Counted from the stretch's first letter, positions 9,348-19,658 are shown. The stretch is DNA of 64,000 bases from Phymatolithon calcareum (GCA_977006965.1 OZ345368.1:434001-498000); one strand, 5' to 3'. Program-made: numbers and translations. Notes: generated by a model not told the origin, from the sequence alone.

Positions 9348-11600
9348 CTATTCCATGTCGTCGTAAAAGACGTTAGTGAAGAAGAGTAGCTTGTCTTGAG
9401 ATTTTTCAGTGATATCAATCTCCTCTTTGGTCAGTTGACATCTTCCGAGGTATTCTTCCAGGTTGCTCATGAGGATTGGTACAGTATCACCGAACTTGTC
9501 TGTGAGAAGTGATGTGCTCATTGGGTGGAACCGACCGAATGCCCACTTTACCGCTAATTGGCTGTGCCGTGTTTTCGAGAGTCTGATAATCGCCGGGGTA
9601 GACCCCGGCAGATCGTAGGGAATTTTTCTCTTTCTGTTGGACTCCGAGACGTCTCCTTCGTCTTTGAAGAGCAAGGTCCTCAACGATTTTGCTGAAACTT
9701 CCTGCTTGAGGAAAGTCAGTGCCGTCTCGAATAGGTCGTACTGTAGCATTGCCGATATGTCTCGACTAACCGACTGCATTTCATCCACACCTCTTTCCTC
9801 GATTGGGACGGCCAGAAAGCTCCTTTTCTTTGATCTTGCTCGTTCCAGCATTCTGAGTGCTAGAACGAGTCTCCTTTTTTCGGCGTTGTGAATTCGGCAA
9901 AGAAGGCGAAGTCTGACATAGCGGTTTTTCGATATTGGACCGAATACTTGTGCGAAAAATGTTTTTTCCACTTCTGCGATAGCTTTCTGGACTCTCGGCG
10001 TCCATGGCGTAAGGTGCATGGCATACTCCCATCTTGGTTGTATCAACGCCTTGTATGTCTTCACTGCTTTCAAGGGGCTGAGTGCTCGCAACGAGACACC
10101 CAGGGACCTCAGTTGATATACCGCGATCTTGGCGAGTCGGATGCGCTCAAGCATTTTTGTGTCGGTAGCTCCCTCATTACTGAGTGAGATGCAAAGGTAT
10201 GAGACTTCTTTGACCTTTGACAACGTTTTCCCTGCAACCTTGAAAATGGGTGATCTTGTGTCTTCCGAGAGAAGTATTTCGCTCTTCCCAGCGATCGTTT
10301 TCCAAACCATCTGCCTGTCTCTTGCCCATTTCGATGACAGTCTCTGTAGTCCATTTCTGGAAATGGAAGGAGACCGCCTAGAATCGAAGCGGAAAAGAAA
10401 GATACTATACGACAAGACAAGAGAATTGCCAGCAATCCTCAAGTTCCCCAAGGTGAAGCACAGACAACTCGCGCTGCAGTATGCCTGTGGCAGATTCCCA
10501 CAGGTGTCAAGAACAAGTATGACTGAAGAATTCGGCACCAGAGCCAGAGAGCATATAGAGAACCTTGAACGAACGCTAGCAGGGTACGAACTCGAAGGAG
10601 AAAAACGACTGGAAACAGAAAAGGCGCTAGATGAGCTCTTACTACTTAGCAAGATACTAATAGAACGCATGGAGAACGAAGAAGGCCTGTATTAATCAGC
10701 AGAATGCAAGGCAAAACGTGGTCGAGTCCAAGCACCAACAATCCCGTAGAGGACTGAGATAGGACTACTTTGAGTCCTGAGTTTTCCTGCCCGCCATACT
10801 GGTGGACGTTTTGTGAGCTACACAAAGGTAGGTAGCATCAGAGGAAGCCTTGCCCATAACTTCGGAAGTCTGTGGGGTTTTTAAATAAACTTGAAAGGAA
10901 AAAAAGTCTCTGTAGTCCGACTGGTGGTTTTGCCGTTAGGAGCACGTCGTCCGCGAAAAGAACTGCTGCCACGTCGGCAACATCCCTTGGAACTTGGCTT
11001 ATTCTTTCTGCAAATTTGTCCATGAATAGATTATACAAACTTGGGCTCAGCGGGGATCCCTGAAGTACTCCTCTGTCGATTAGAAACCACTTTTGCTGGG
11101 GATCACCAATCGTTGATACCCAGGACGGTGTCAAGGAAGCCTCGATCATCTCGCATAGGTGTTGTTGTAGAACAACTCTCATTCGCTCTTCCAAGTACTT
11201 TCGTGGAACTGTGTCGTACGCTGCCGTCCAGTCCAATACTGCAATGCATCCCTGCCCTCGGTTCTGTAGATCCAGATCCCTTAAGATTGCTAGCTCCGTG
11301 CTCTTGCCTTTTTGGAATCCCAGCTGGATTCTGTGGTTCTTGTATCTTCGGCAGAGCATAACATCCAGTGCTGACTCAATATTCTTTCGGACTTGACTCA
11401 GTAAAGATATTGGTCGGAAACTTTTTGGATCTTCATGGGCTCCTTTCTTGCGCAGCGGGACTAAGAGAGCTTTTAGCCACGCTGTCGGGAGAACTCCACA
11501 TCTTCCGCAGGCGGTCCACAGCTCAAAGACGAGGTCTGCACTTCAATCCAGGTCAGCTTTCATCCCTGCGAGGGGCTGCTGTAATCGGGGACAGCTAAGT
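9348..11600 (-). pseudogene. LINE reverse transcriptase ORF, split by insertion
   Basis: In minus sense the segment from about 11540 to 10919 gives the RT fingers and palm: FRPISLLSQVRK, LGFQKGKSTELAIL, motif A VLDWTAAYDTVPR, motif B GVLQGSPLSPSLYNLFMD and motif C VLFADDVLL. After the 552-bp insertion it resumes at 10352 with GKSEIL (motif D region), thumb-like sequence, PRWEYAMHL, RLRLLCRI, and the C-terminal ESNRKRKIPYD-x-PGSTPAII module, ending at 9348. A stop lies near the upstream end (about 11550) and the first RT motifs are missing. The sequence is otherwise well preserved, so the element died mainly by 5' truncation and by the insertions. Confidence 0.85.
10353..10904 (+). mobile_element. 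5'-truncated LINE inserted into the family A LINE
   Basis: A 552-bp insert with a 14-bp target-site duplication (agtctctgtagtcc at 10339-10352 and 10905-10918). It begins inside the C-terminal module (MEGDRLESKRKRKILYDKTR), reads open to NEEGLY at 10695, and has a 3' UTR ending in cttttt-aaataaacttgaaaggaaaaaa. Insert polarity is opposite to the host LINE. It closely matches the 3' end of the full-length LINE at 19487-24610, so it is probably a progeny copy of that family. Confidence 0.93.
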
Positions 11601-11698
11601 GTCAACCAACCAATGCAAGAAAAATGACTGCTTTAACAGGAAGCAGGCGCACTGGCAGGAGCAACGCAGAAGCCTTTGCGACACCTATGAGAGGATAC

Positions 11699-11939
11699 TG
11701 TGGAGACTAGTTCCTTGGTTTATTGGAATGGTGGAACTCTAGCTATTTGTAGGCTAGAGCGCTGATGTGCCTGTCGGCTGGGTGGCACAGTGTGTCGCGT
11801 GCTTGTTTCGCCAGCCAGATATGTGGCTGGCGAGTCATGCGGTCACCTATGTGCGCTATGCACTCGAGTCTCTCGATATGTGGGTGATAGGACTAGCAAG
11901 AAAAACGATTAAGAGACTGGGGAAGATGTAGGACTAGCA
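11699..11939 (-). repeat. Copia 3' LTR (241 bp)
   Basis: It begins tgtggagactagttccttgg and ends gtaggactagca in plus sense. Relative to the partner LTR it carries about 40 extra bases near its right end, bounded by two copies of aggactagca. That fits either a duplication here or a deletion between short repeats in the other LTR. Confidence 0.93.
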
Positions 11940-11954
11940 CCCCCGGTCAGGCTC

Positions 11955-13330
11955 TTAGTCGTGATTGCGGATGATTCGCAGATTGCCGAGGAAATTCTGC
12001 TTGCCTAGGGGCTTTGTGAAAATATCAGCCGGCTTTCTCGTGCCAGGGATGTGTTGCATATCGATCAAGCCGAGATGGACCTGCTCTGTTATGTAGCGCG
12101 ATTTAATATCGATATGTTTACTGCGCGTTGTGGCGCCGTTTGCCACGGACATTGAGATAGCGTCTTTGTTGTCGACTCCCAGCTTGATAGGGGCCCGAAT
12201 CGGTATCTTCCACTCGTTGGCCAGGTTGTAGAGCCATACAATGATCCGAGCTGCCTCGGAGGCAGCGATATATTCTGCTTCCGCAGAAGATAACGAGATT
12301 GACTTCTGGAGCTTGCTCTTCCAGTAAATCAGGTCTCCTGCGTATGTGACGGCGACGCCAGTGCGCGAATTTCGCGTGCTCGGGCACGCTGCCCAGTCGC
12401 TGTCAGAATACGCGCGCAGTACTGGGTCGGCACCGTGCGAGTAGGTAATGCTGGCATCCTTTCGCCCTGAGAGGTAGCGGACGAGCCGTTTGAGTGCGGT
12501 CATGTGGCGTTTGGTGGGCGCATCGAGGAAGCGTGCGAGATGGCTTGCGATATAAGCGATCTCATACACTACGGTGTCGGCGATGAAACGGGAGAGGCCG
12601 ATTCCACTCCTGTAGAGCTTGTTTTCCTCCTTGTCGAGAAGCGCCTCTCCCGGCTTTCGGGCAGAGAGATCGGTTTGAGGGTCGTGCGGCATTGCGCATG
12701 GATTGCCGTCTGACAAACCGAGTTCGCGCGAAAGCTGCTCGATGCTCTTGCGGACTGACAGTTTGACGCCGGTGCGCGTGCGCTCTATGGCGACGCCCAT
12801 GTGCTGTTCGACTGGAACCTGCTCCGTGACCTGCCATTCATTCATTAGTTTGGTTATCAGGCGCTGTAGGTATGACTTGTCCGAGGATGTTAGAACAAAG
12901 TCGTCGGTATCGGCTAGTAGGCGAGCGGTGGCGCCGGTAGAGTGATCCGTGTGTACGAAGCAACCAGGCTCTGCTTTGACCATCTGTGCCCTTTGTATCA
13001 GCACAAGCTTTCCTGGTGCGGTAAAGGTGCCGTCGGAGCGGCGCGGCTGCTTCATCGTTACGCGAAACCGAGGGTCCGAAGGAGCACGAGGGTAAGCGCT
13101 CGGGATGTCGACGCTGCGGATGTGCTCACCTCGCAGTGCGGCGTTGGCATAGAGGAAGCGTCGAGCAGCATGCGAAGGCGATTGAGCTGCAGTTCGCTCG
13201 GCGTCGAAGTGCACTCCCGGTTGCATTACATCTCCGCGGGCTGTGCAGCGCGCAGAGAAGCCGGTGAGGTATCCTTCAGCGTTGGTCTTGTGTCTGTAGC
13301 TCCAGGTGTTATGAACTGGCTTGTCGCTGG
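11955..13330 (-). pseudogene. Copia reverse transcriptase and RNase H
   Basis: The frame is open from about 13330 to 11955. It starts KTNAEGYLTGFSARC, a typical Copia RT entry, followed by VDIPSAYPRA (motif A). The segment usually holding LYGLKQ and the following tract appears deleted between APGKLVLIQRAQ and PGCFVH. The active-site pair appears as ADTDDFVLTSSD in place of YVDD. RNase H looks intact: YSDSDWAACPSTRNSRTG, SSAEAEYIAAS, VDNKDAI, TTRSKHIDI and the terminal PADIFTKPLG. The stop at 11955 lies 15 bp before the 3' LTR. Confidence 0.93.
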
Positions 13331-15292
13331 GCTGAGGTGTGGTGAGCGCCCATGCGCCAATGGCAACCAGTCGGTCAATAAAGCGTCATGGGCTTGTGCC
13401 CATTTCTGCGCGAAACGCCCGCGAAGGGCCTGCTTGGTTGACCGCGGGTCTGACGGTGGGTGCATTGGCGTTTCGAGATCAGCGCTGATAGCAGCAACAT
13501 GCGGCTCTTCGTCACATTGCGCTAAGGCCGCCCAGCCACTGATGTATGGCCGATGCGGCGGCGATGGTTTGAAGGACGGGGTTTTCGTGGCTGCGGTATG
13601 TTCGGGAGCGGTAGGGTCTGTCGTGCTGTCATCTCGATAACGTAGTGGGAGGCAAAGTGTACTGCGCGGTCTGAGTGATCGCATCTGGGTAGCGACTGTA
13701 GCCTTTTTCTGGCCTGTGGGATTGTTTGCAAAGCGGCTCTTGATTCCTGAAGCTTGTTCGTCTATTGTGGGCGGTAGGGTGCTCCGACGGGCGGAGCCGA
13801 CTGAGCTGCCGATTTCGGACTGTTTTTCAAGTGGGCGTCTAGGATCGCGTGTCGGAACGAACTCAGCGGCACGAGCATCTATGGCCTTGCGCTTTGTAAT
13901 GTCGAGCACGTTAATGGTGGATTTGGAAATCGGAGCTAAGAAGCGGCAGGCAATGCCGCGCGGGGTAAAGCTCTGCATGGTTTTAGATTTATTTGGGACA
14001 TAGCCTTTTGATCCGAAAGGCAGCGTAAGCGGAAGCTTGGACGGCGTTTCGAAGAGGGATTCGTGGGGTGACTTGATTTTTCCGCTCTTTGGTGTTGCGT
14101 TTCTCTTGGCAATGCAATCCTCGAGAGCGTAGTCCCAATATCCCTGTGGGAGTCGCGCGGATGCGAGCTGGGTGCGGATGCAGTCTTTCAGCGTGCGAAT
14201 GGCTCGCTCTGCCTGTCCGTGTTGGAAATGTGACTGCTTGGAGCTCTTGTCGCAGTACACATTATCCTTTGTCATAAGTCTCTAACCATTTCTCATATGT
14301 TATGATAGAATCAATCCATGTTTTTTCTTCTTTACTGACAATGTAGCAGTTCAATCAATTTCTTGATTGATCTTGTTATCGTCAGTAATTCAATCATTTT
14401 GTTGATTGAATCAATCACAGTCGACAATTCACTCTTTTAGTTGATTGAATCAATCACAGTTAGTAGTGCAATGAGCATCAGAAGTCTTATCATACCTCAA
14501 TCTGAGGCCTATATAAGACCCGGATCTGAAGCCCCGACTCAATAAACCAAGGAACATCTCACAACCAACCCAACCATCTCAACTATCTCAACCATCAACA
14601 ACCAAACCTCCATCCAACAGTCCGTTCATCTGTGGACTGTTCGGTACTGAGCGCGATATCTGTATGCCTTCTCTGAGCGCAAATTTTCGCGGTGCTCCAG
14701 CAAAAAGTTCTGGTGCGCCATCCGAGTGCATACGTTTGACTGTGTGTCCAGTAGCGCGCTGGAGACGCTGTATGGCCTGCACGAGTTGCTCGCCTGCTTG
14801 ACGCGTTGTGAGCGACGCAATTCCAGTGAGAAAGCCAGTGGCAGCATCCACAAGCACGGTGAAGTAGCGGCTGCCGCGCACAGAGCACTTAAGTGGCCCC
14901 GCAGTGTCTGAGCTCAGTTTGTACATAGGTTTGTATTGCGAGCTGCCGAGGTTCGGGTGAGGGGATCTGGTGAGCTTCGCTTCTGCGCAGGGCCTGCACG
15001 TGTAGACACCTTTCGATGTCGAAACGAGACTTTTCATGCGCGGATTGCTGTGTAGAGCCCGCCTGATTGCAGCTGGGTGGGCGTATGCGAGTGCATTGTG
15101 CACGTGACGCAATGATGCAGGCACTAGTGCCGCGGAACGCGTGGTGCGAGACTGGTCTACGGCGGGCAGCGGCCTGTCGAACTGCAGTACGTTTCCCGTT
15201 TGCGTACCGGTTGCGATAATATTCGCGGGCGGCAAGGTGCTTTGTTTCGTTACGAAGAATCTTCCGCGGCTAATGAGGATATCGTGGAACTG
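13330..15292 (-). pseudogene. Copia integrase, split by a solo LTR
   Basis: The zinc-binding module is visible as HNALAYAHPAAIRRALH followed by YTCRPCAEAK (H-H-C-C). The DDE core follows: first Asp in SSDTAGPLK, second in MHSDGAPEL, and the Glu in the SPQMNGQAERA block. That last block is cut between NG and QAER by the 400-bp LTR at 14220-14619. Excising it with one GTCCG restores the reading. The Copia-specific C-terminal part continues to about 13330 (YWDYALEDCIAKRN, GKIKSPHESLF). A frameshift separates this frame from the reverse-transcriptase frame between 13226 and 13380. Confidence 0.88.
14220..14619 (+). mobile_element. Solo LTR inside the Copia integrase
   Basis: A 400-bp LTR starts tgttggaaatgtgactg and ends catccaaca. 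Its ends form tgttgg/ccaaca, and gtccg duplications lie at 14215-14219 and 14620-14624. A TATA box (tatataag, 14510-14517) and aataaa (14541-14546) fit a plus-oriented U3-R-U5. Repeated ttgattgaatcaatcacagt blocks at about 14355-14460, partly palindromic, look like U3 enhancer repeats. A solo LTR arises by recombination between the two LTRs of a full element. The parent family is not otherwise present in the window. Confidence 0.93.
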
Positions 15293-15295
15293 TTA

Positions 15296-15520
15296 TAGGC
15301 GGGCTGCAGAGATGAGATCGCGGGCAAGGGCAGGCACTCGCAGCACCTGGTCCAGTGGAATGTTGGTATGAGATCCAGCAAGGGTCGCATTACCGACTTG
15401 CGTTGCGAGGGTTGTTCTGTTGTCGGCGAGGCGGACCGGCGTTTTGATTTGCCGCGTGCGGCAGAGAGGGGGCCAGAACTAGTGATGTCATGGGTTGCGG
15501 CCGAGTCGAGGAGAGGGGCG
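15296..15520 (-). pseudogene. Copia protease region, frameshifted
   Basis: The catalytic motif LLDSAATHDIT is encoded at about 15484-15516 (DSAATHD at 15487-15507). A frame change follows, after which the typical protease-to-integrase linker is readable (PVRLADN, GNATLAG, VPALARDLISAARL). A TAA at 15293-15295 (plus-strand tta) ends that frame just before QFHDILISRGRFFV. The aspartyl protease would normally cut Gag-Pol, but with both lesions it cannot be made from a continuous frame. Confidence 0.75.
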
Positions 15521-15759
15521 ATGATGTACTGCTGTTTATGTTGTCGCCCTCCGGCGCGTTACTAGCGGCTAAGATAGCGGCAACTGTGACGGCGACCGTG
15601 TTGATGAGGTTAGGGTCAGTGGCGATGGCGGCGGCAGCAGAGGGCTGTGTGTTGTTGGCGGTCGAGGAGGAGCGGGCCGCAATGTGGCGGCAGCGGTCAT
15701 CATCCTCCGTGTGGTTGTCCATCAAGTGCTTCATGCACTTGCAGTCGTTGACCGATGGG

Positions 15760-16437
15760 TCACCCGGACGACGGCTGTAGCGTTGGCGGGATTGTTCGTG
15801 GTTGAGGAGCACTGCGGCGACTGTTTCCGCGCGGAGGCTTCGTCGCCATGGGCAGACGCAGAACGACGGCAACGAGACGGCTGACGACGGCAGTTGTCTT
15901 CTGATTGTCGGGAAGGACGGAGTAAAGCTCGCGAATGGAGTGTGCGTGAGGGTTGGATGGCGGGAGGCCGGCGAGAATGTCCGCGATGTATGCGGGTGGA
16001 TTGGCCAGGAAGTGGGTTGAGTCGGCGGATAGGAGGCGATCGTGGCGGTCGCGGTGCGCGGCGATGTAGGCAGCAGCTGACGGGTAGGTGTCGAGTGGTT
16101 TGACGATGGCTGTTGCGGCAACGTCGTATATTGATGTCTGAGGAGATTGCTGGATGAGATGTTTGTAAGCGTTGAGAGCAGTCATTGGGGCTATGGCTTG
16201 CCGAAAGGATGTGTCGACCGTGAGCATGAGGAATGATTTTAGAAGCGCCGCTTGCGCTATTTCGATACCGCTGGCGGCCGCTGGCGCACGGGTGAGCAGG
16301 TGTTCAGCGCGCTGGCCCTGCCCAACGGCTTCGACGCAGAGCTTCCAGTCGCGGTGGTTGGCAGCGTCGGCGCTCAGTTTGTCGACTCCGTCCGTGGGCC
16401 AGGGGCGGGTGGGAATGTGGTCGTTAGTCTGTGCCAT
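15760..16437 (-). pseudogene. Copia gag region
   Basis: An open frame of 225 residues starts with MAQTNDHIPTRPWP, soon after the primer-binding site. It contains a helical capsid-like block (SAAAYIAAHRDRHDRLLSAD, then YIADILAGLPPS) of the UBN2/Copia gag type. The frame shifts near 15900-15760 into another frame (to 15390) that carries a knuckle-like C-x-C...H...C pattern (CKCMKHLMDNHTEDDDRC). The spacing departs from the usual CCHC, so the nucleic-acid-binding finger may be degenerate. Confidence 0.75.
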
Positions 16438-16558
16438 GGCGGCCGTGGTTTTGGCGTGACTGGTTCCGGACTTTGCGTATTTGGGGTTGTCGTTACGCGT
16501 GGAGCGCGCCGGAAAGCGGCTCTGGTGAAGGTTCTCTAAGTGCGCTATGGTGGTTAAC

Positions 16559-16575
16559 GTTCTGGGCCCATAACC
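16559..16575 (-). other. Copia primer-binding site matching the initiator tRNA-Met anticodon arm
   Basis: In element sense, the bases directly after the 5' LTR read ggttatgggcccagaac. This is complementary to ctgggcccataacc, the anticodon stem-loop of eukaryotic initiator tRNA-Met (anticodon CAU). It is not complementary to the tRNA 3' acceptor end. The same internal, half-tRNA priming is established for Drosophila copia and yeast Ty5. Confidence 0.8.
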
Positions 16576-16771
16576 TGTGGAGACTAGTTCCTTGGTTTAT
16601 TGGAATGGTGGAACTCTAGCTATTTGTAGGCTAGCCCGCGCCTGTCGGCTGGGTGGCACAGTGTGTCGCGTGCTTGGTTCACCAGGCAGATATGTGGCTG
16701 GCGAGTCATGCGATCACCTATGTGCGCTATGCACTCGAGTCTCTCGATATGTGGGTGATGTAGGACTAGCA
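16576..16771 (-). repeat. Copia 5' LTR (196 bp)
   Basis: It shares the ends and most of the sequence with the other LTR but is about 45 bp shorter. The missing part includes one of the two aggactagca copies and a few bases around the gcgctgatg segment. Confidence 0.93.
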
Positions 16772-17279
16772 GATACATTGCGCAGAGCAAACAGCCGAGG
16801 AGCGAGCACGGCGGCGGAAGTGGAGAAGACGTGCAACACCGAGCAAGAAGTCGGTTTCCAGAGAATACCTAAAATACCAGCGGTATGCCGCTGCCGGCAG
16901 AGCGTTTATAGAGACGATGTGAACGACCTTAATCAATAGGGACTTACGCGAGTACCGCGCCACGTGCCAGGCGCGGTTACGACATGCTATCGGATCAGAT
17001 GTCAAACGAGCTCGGTGCACTGATCACCGAGCTGCAAAATATGGCGCAATGAACAGACAATGACGCCTCGCTACCGGGGGTCGTCTAAGGCGAACAATAC
17101 AGGAGTTCTGCAATTTAGATGGGATATCTGAGATCCTAAGTTTTTCCGCCCGCCCCTCTGGCGGTGCGTTTTCGTAAGCTACACAAAGGTAGGTAGCAAC
17201 TGAGGAAGTCTTGCCCATATCTTCAGAAGTCTGCTGGGCTTTTAAATAAACTTTGCTCGATAAAAAGAAACATTCCTAA

Positions 17280-17910
17280 GACGGGACTCGTCCATTCTAG
17301 TATATCGCCTGATCCCTAAGAAAGGGACTCCTCGCTTTCCATATTATCAACTACGGGGGTTCTGTAGGGACTCAAATGCCTTTGGCTTTGTTAACATTTC
17401 TCCAGAGTCCCGCTATATATGAAACTGTGGTGATTGATATTAGATTCACAAACAATGTTAGTGGCAGTTTATTGAATTCGGAATTTGTTATGCGCCCTCA
17501 GAAGCACTCATGAGACTGCAAGAGAGATGCTTTTCAGCAGCGACGCTCTTTCTAGCTGCGATTATCTACTCAAATCCGTGTTATCTGAGTTAACGTCATA
17601 GCCCTAGCTACAAAAACCCTCTCCCGGAAAAGGGGGGAGGGGAAAGTTTGGAGAGCTCGTGCCAAATATCCTACGGAGCTCAGGGTCGCAGGTCAATTGA
17701 CGTCTTTTCTATAAGATGTCTTCATAAAAGACGATAGTGAAGAAGAGTAGCTTGCCTAGAAATTTTTCCGTGATATTCATCTCCTCTTTGAATTGTTCTT
17801 ATCTGCCGAGGTATTCCTCGAGGTAGCTCATGAGAGTTTGTACAGAAGCACCGAACTTTCGTGCGAAAGTGATGTGCTCATTGGGGAGAACCGCCGAATG
17901 CCCACTTTAA
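17280..17910 (-). mobile_element. Two LINE 3'-end fragments, minus strand
   Basis: 17280-17420 resembles the minus-strand LINE tails at 19040-19265 and 31740-31890 (gggactcgtc, ccatattatcaa, tttctccagagtcccg). 17460-17910 resembles the family A LINE end: ggaatttgttatgcgccctc, cactcatgagactgcaagag, then the plus-strand equivalent of its last codons around gaagaagagtagcttgcct. No open frame of useful length remains. Confidence 0.6.
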
Positions 17911-17949
17911 CGCTAAACGTCAGTGGCAGTGCTCATTTCTCGGATGTAT

Positions 17950-18340
17950 ATTTTTTTTTCCATTGAAGTTTATTTAAAGCTTCACAGTCTTACGGCTATG
18001 CTTTTACAAGGAGGGCACTCGACGAAATACTTGCCATGTATCAGGCGGCCAAGGCCACTCTCGAAACCTGAAACCCGCGACTCAAGACAGCGGAATATTT
18101 TTCCCCCTCGAGGCTCTAAGGTTTTGATATTTCCGCCAGATCGTGTCGAAATCGACCACGCTAGCATACAAGAACGATAGACCCTGTTTGTGGCCCAATG
18201 GTCTTCGCAAAGGTGCCCCAAGCGTCTGCAGATGCGTTGGTAACTTTTAAATAAAAAACTTACACTTCTTCTTCTTCACAGTCTTACGACTATATGGGCA
18301 GGGCTTCCTCAGTTGCTACCTACCAGTGTCTCAGATGTAT
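17950..18340. mobile_element. Cluster of three short LINE 3' ends
   Basis: 17950-18010 (minus) and 18275-18340 (minus) carry the common LINE motif in reverse (gtttatttaaa, cacagtcttacg, gcttcctcagttgctaccta). Between them, 18020-18270 (plus) ends cagatgcgttggtaactttt plus aaataaaaaactt, the 3' end of a different LINE family also seen at 18690-18760, 19270, 25290 and 40600. Insertion appears to favour the A/T-rich tails of earlier copies. Confidence 0.6.
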
Positions 18341-18599
18341 AGTGTAGCAAAGAAATCCTTTTTTGATATATTCCTACCTTTCACAAAAAGGAGACATGTG
18401 CCTAATGCTCTTGATTCGTGCATATGAGGGAAGGTACAAATGGAAGCCCTCAAGGATAGTTCAAAATTAATGCCCAAACAAGGACTTTCCGATATTCAAA
18501 AGAGATGCTGGAAATGGCAGTTGGCATTGTCCAAAGAAAATGCCCGAAGTCAACTACTTAAATGAGAACGAAAGCGAAGGATTGTAGCGCAACGGAAAG

Positions 18600-18770
18600 T
18601 CACTCAGGTGCAATGATAATTGACAATGGGAGCTTCAATTAAACAGATATCCAATCCAATCCTAATGCTGCTGGTAGCAAGTGAGAAGAAGAAGAAATGG
18701 AGATTTTTATTTTAAAACTTGCCAGCGCATCAGCAGACGCTTGGGCAACTTTTCAAACTCCTGACTTGTT
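18600..18770. mobile_element. Two further LINE 3' tails
   Basis: About 18625-18670 (plus) reads gggagcttcaattaaacaga followed by a (tatccaatccaa)-like tail, as at 34480-34515. About 18690-18760 (minus) is the gatgcg-ctggcaagttttaaaat family tail. No coding remnant is obvious. The stretch 18770-19030 holds nothing recognised. Confidence 0.5.
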
Positions 18771-19034
18771 CCTAGAGTGATATGCGGCTAGAGTTTGCGA
18801 CCCAGCATAAAAGGGTACCAAAACAGACCTCTGGTCATTTAGTTAGCACGTGAGAGAAATTGTTCTGGAAGATCTCTGGCTCTGTCACTTTGCTGCGAGC
18901 GGAAGCCCGTTAAGTACGTAATGTCATCTGATTTAAACTAACTAGAATTCGATGCTCAGAAAAGAGAAAATGGCGAGGGTTCGCGCTTTTGAATTCAAAC
19001 TGAATTGATAAACGATACAATCCAATTGTGGGTT

Positions 19035-19270
19035 TTTTCTAACTGTTTAGTTGTTTATATGAAAGCCCTCATTAACACTCCTAAGACTGGACGGGAGCAG
19101 CTTTTCATAACTTTTTACAGGGACTCGTTCTCCATATTGTCAATTCTGGTGACTCTGCAGAGTAGTATGAAGTCTAATGCCTTTACCGTTCTTATCATTT
19201 CTCCGGAGACCAGTTCATACTTTTTTATGTTCATGCGTATAGTCTCCAGGTGGCGCTCTGAAGATGAAAG
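19035..19270 (-). mobile_element. LINE C-terminal/3' UTR remnant
   Basis: Homologous over most of its length to 31660-31890 (gggagcagct, cattatcaatt, ggtgac, tttctcc-gagtcc-gttcat, gtctccaggtg). It is minus-oriented, 5'-truncated and without an open frame. Confidence 0.55.
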
Positions 19271-19658
19271 GTACCTGCTGACGGTTGGGGAAACTTTCCT
19301 AGTGCCAAGTTGTCTGAGTTAACCCAGAACGTTTTGTCTATGAAATATTTTCTTTTTTGCTGGTGTAACCCGTTTCTGTGGGGTACAGAAAACCCACCTC
19401 TGGTCTCCTCCGGGACCTCGAGGGGGAAAATTACTCCCCTGTCTTGTGGCGCGCTGTGATTTCAGATTTCGATCAGTACTTACTTGCAAGGATAATCTCC
19501 GGAACAGAGAGCGGACATTGACCCGACCGATCAGGGTCGGAAAAAAGTTCAGGCCGAGCGAGCACTTCCTCCCGCGCCGAACCCCAAACGCGGGGCTATA
19601 CGCCTTGGGATAGCAGGATCATGGCTCAAACCACATTCCCAACGAAGGAGACCGCGAA

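Larger units (their letters stand above)
7978..11600 (-). mobile_element. LINE (family A), interrupted by hAT and by another LINE
   Basis: A minus-strand non-LTR retrotransposon whose pieces are 10905-11600, 9201-10352 and 7978-8036. Removing the two insertions (8037-9200 and 10353-10904, each with one target duplication) restores collinearity. The reverse transcriptase then continues in frame across the LINE insertion, from the FADDVLLTAK block into the SSKWARDRQMVWKT block. The 3' end (minus sense) is the ggcgtttaataaattccaaa motif seen again near 17470, 37620 and 50925. The 5' end is truncated near 11600. Confidence 0.8.
11699..16771 (-). mobile_element. Ty1/Copia LTR retrotransposon, degenerate, complete ends
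   Basis: Two LTRs (11699-11939 and 16576-16771) bound an internal region with gag, protease, integrase, then RT and RNase H in minus sense, the order that defines Copia. Both LTRs begin TG and end CA. A 5-bp duplication, gatac, lies at 11694-11698 and 16772-16776. The 5' LTR in element sense is the right one, followed directly by a primer-binding site at 16559-16575. Upstream of the 3' LTR is a short purine run, ggggg. Frameshifts, a stop between protease and integrase, a deletion in RT and a solo LTR inside integrase show it is inactive. Confidence 0.95.
11601..17270 (+). mobile_element. LINE 3' part hosting the Copia insertion
   Basis: Pieces 11601-11698 and 16777-17270 join cleanly when the Copia element and one GATAC are removed. 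The plus-strand reading across the join is a basic, helical stretch (CDTYERIHCAEQTAEERARR) with later stops. The right piece ends with the common LINE 3' motif (aggtaggtagcaactgagga, then cttttaaataaactttgctc). The 5' boundary is uncertain because the family A LINE also ends near 11600. Confidence 0.65.

Noticed and set aside
12942-13640. 232-residue plus-strand frame
   Set aside because: Antisense to Copia pol, which has unambiguous motifs on the other strand.
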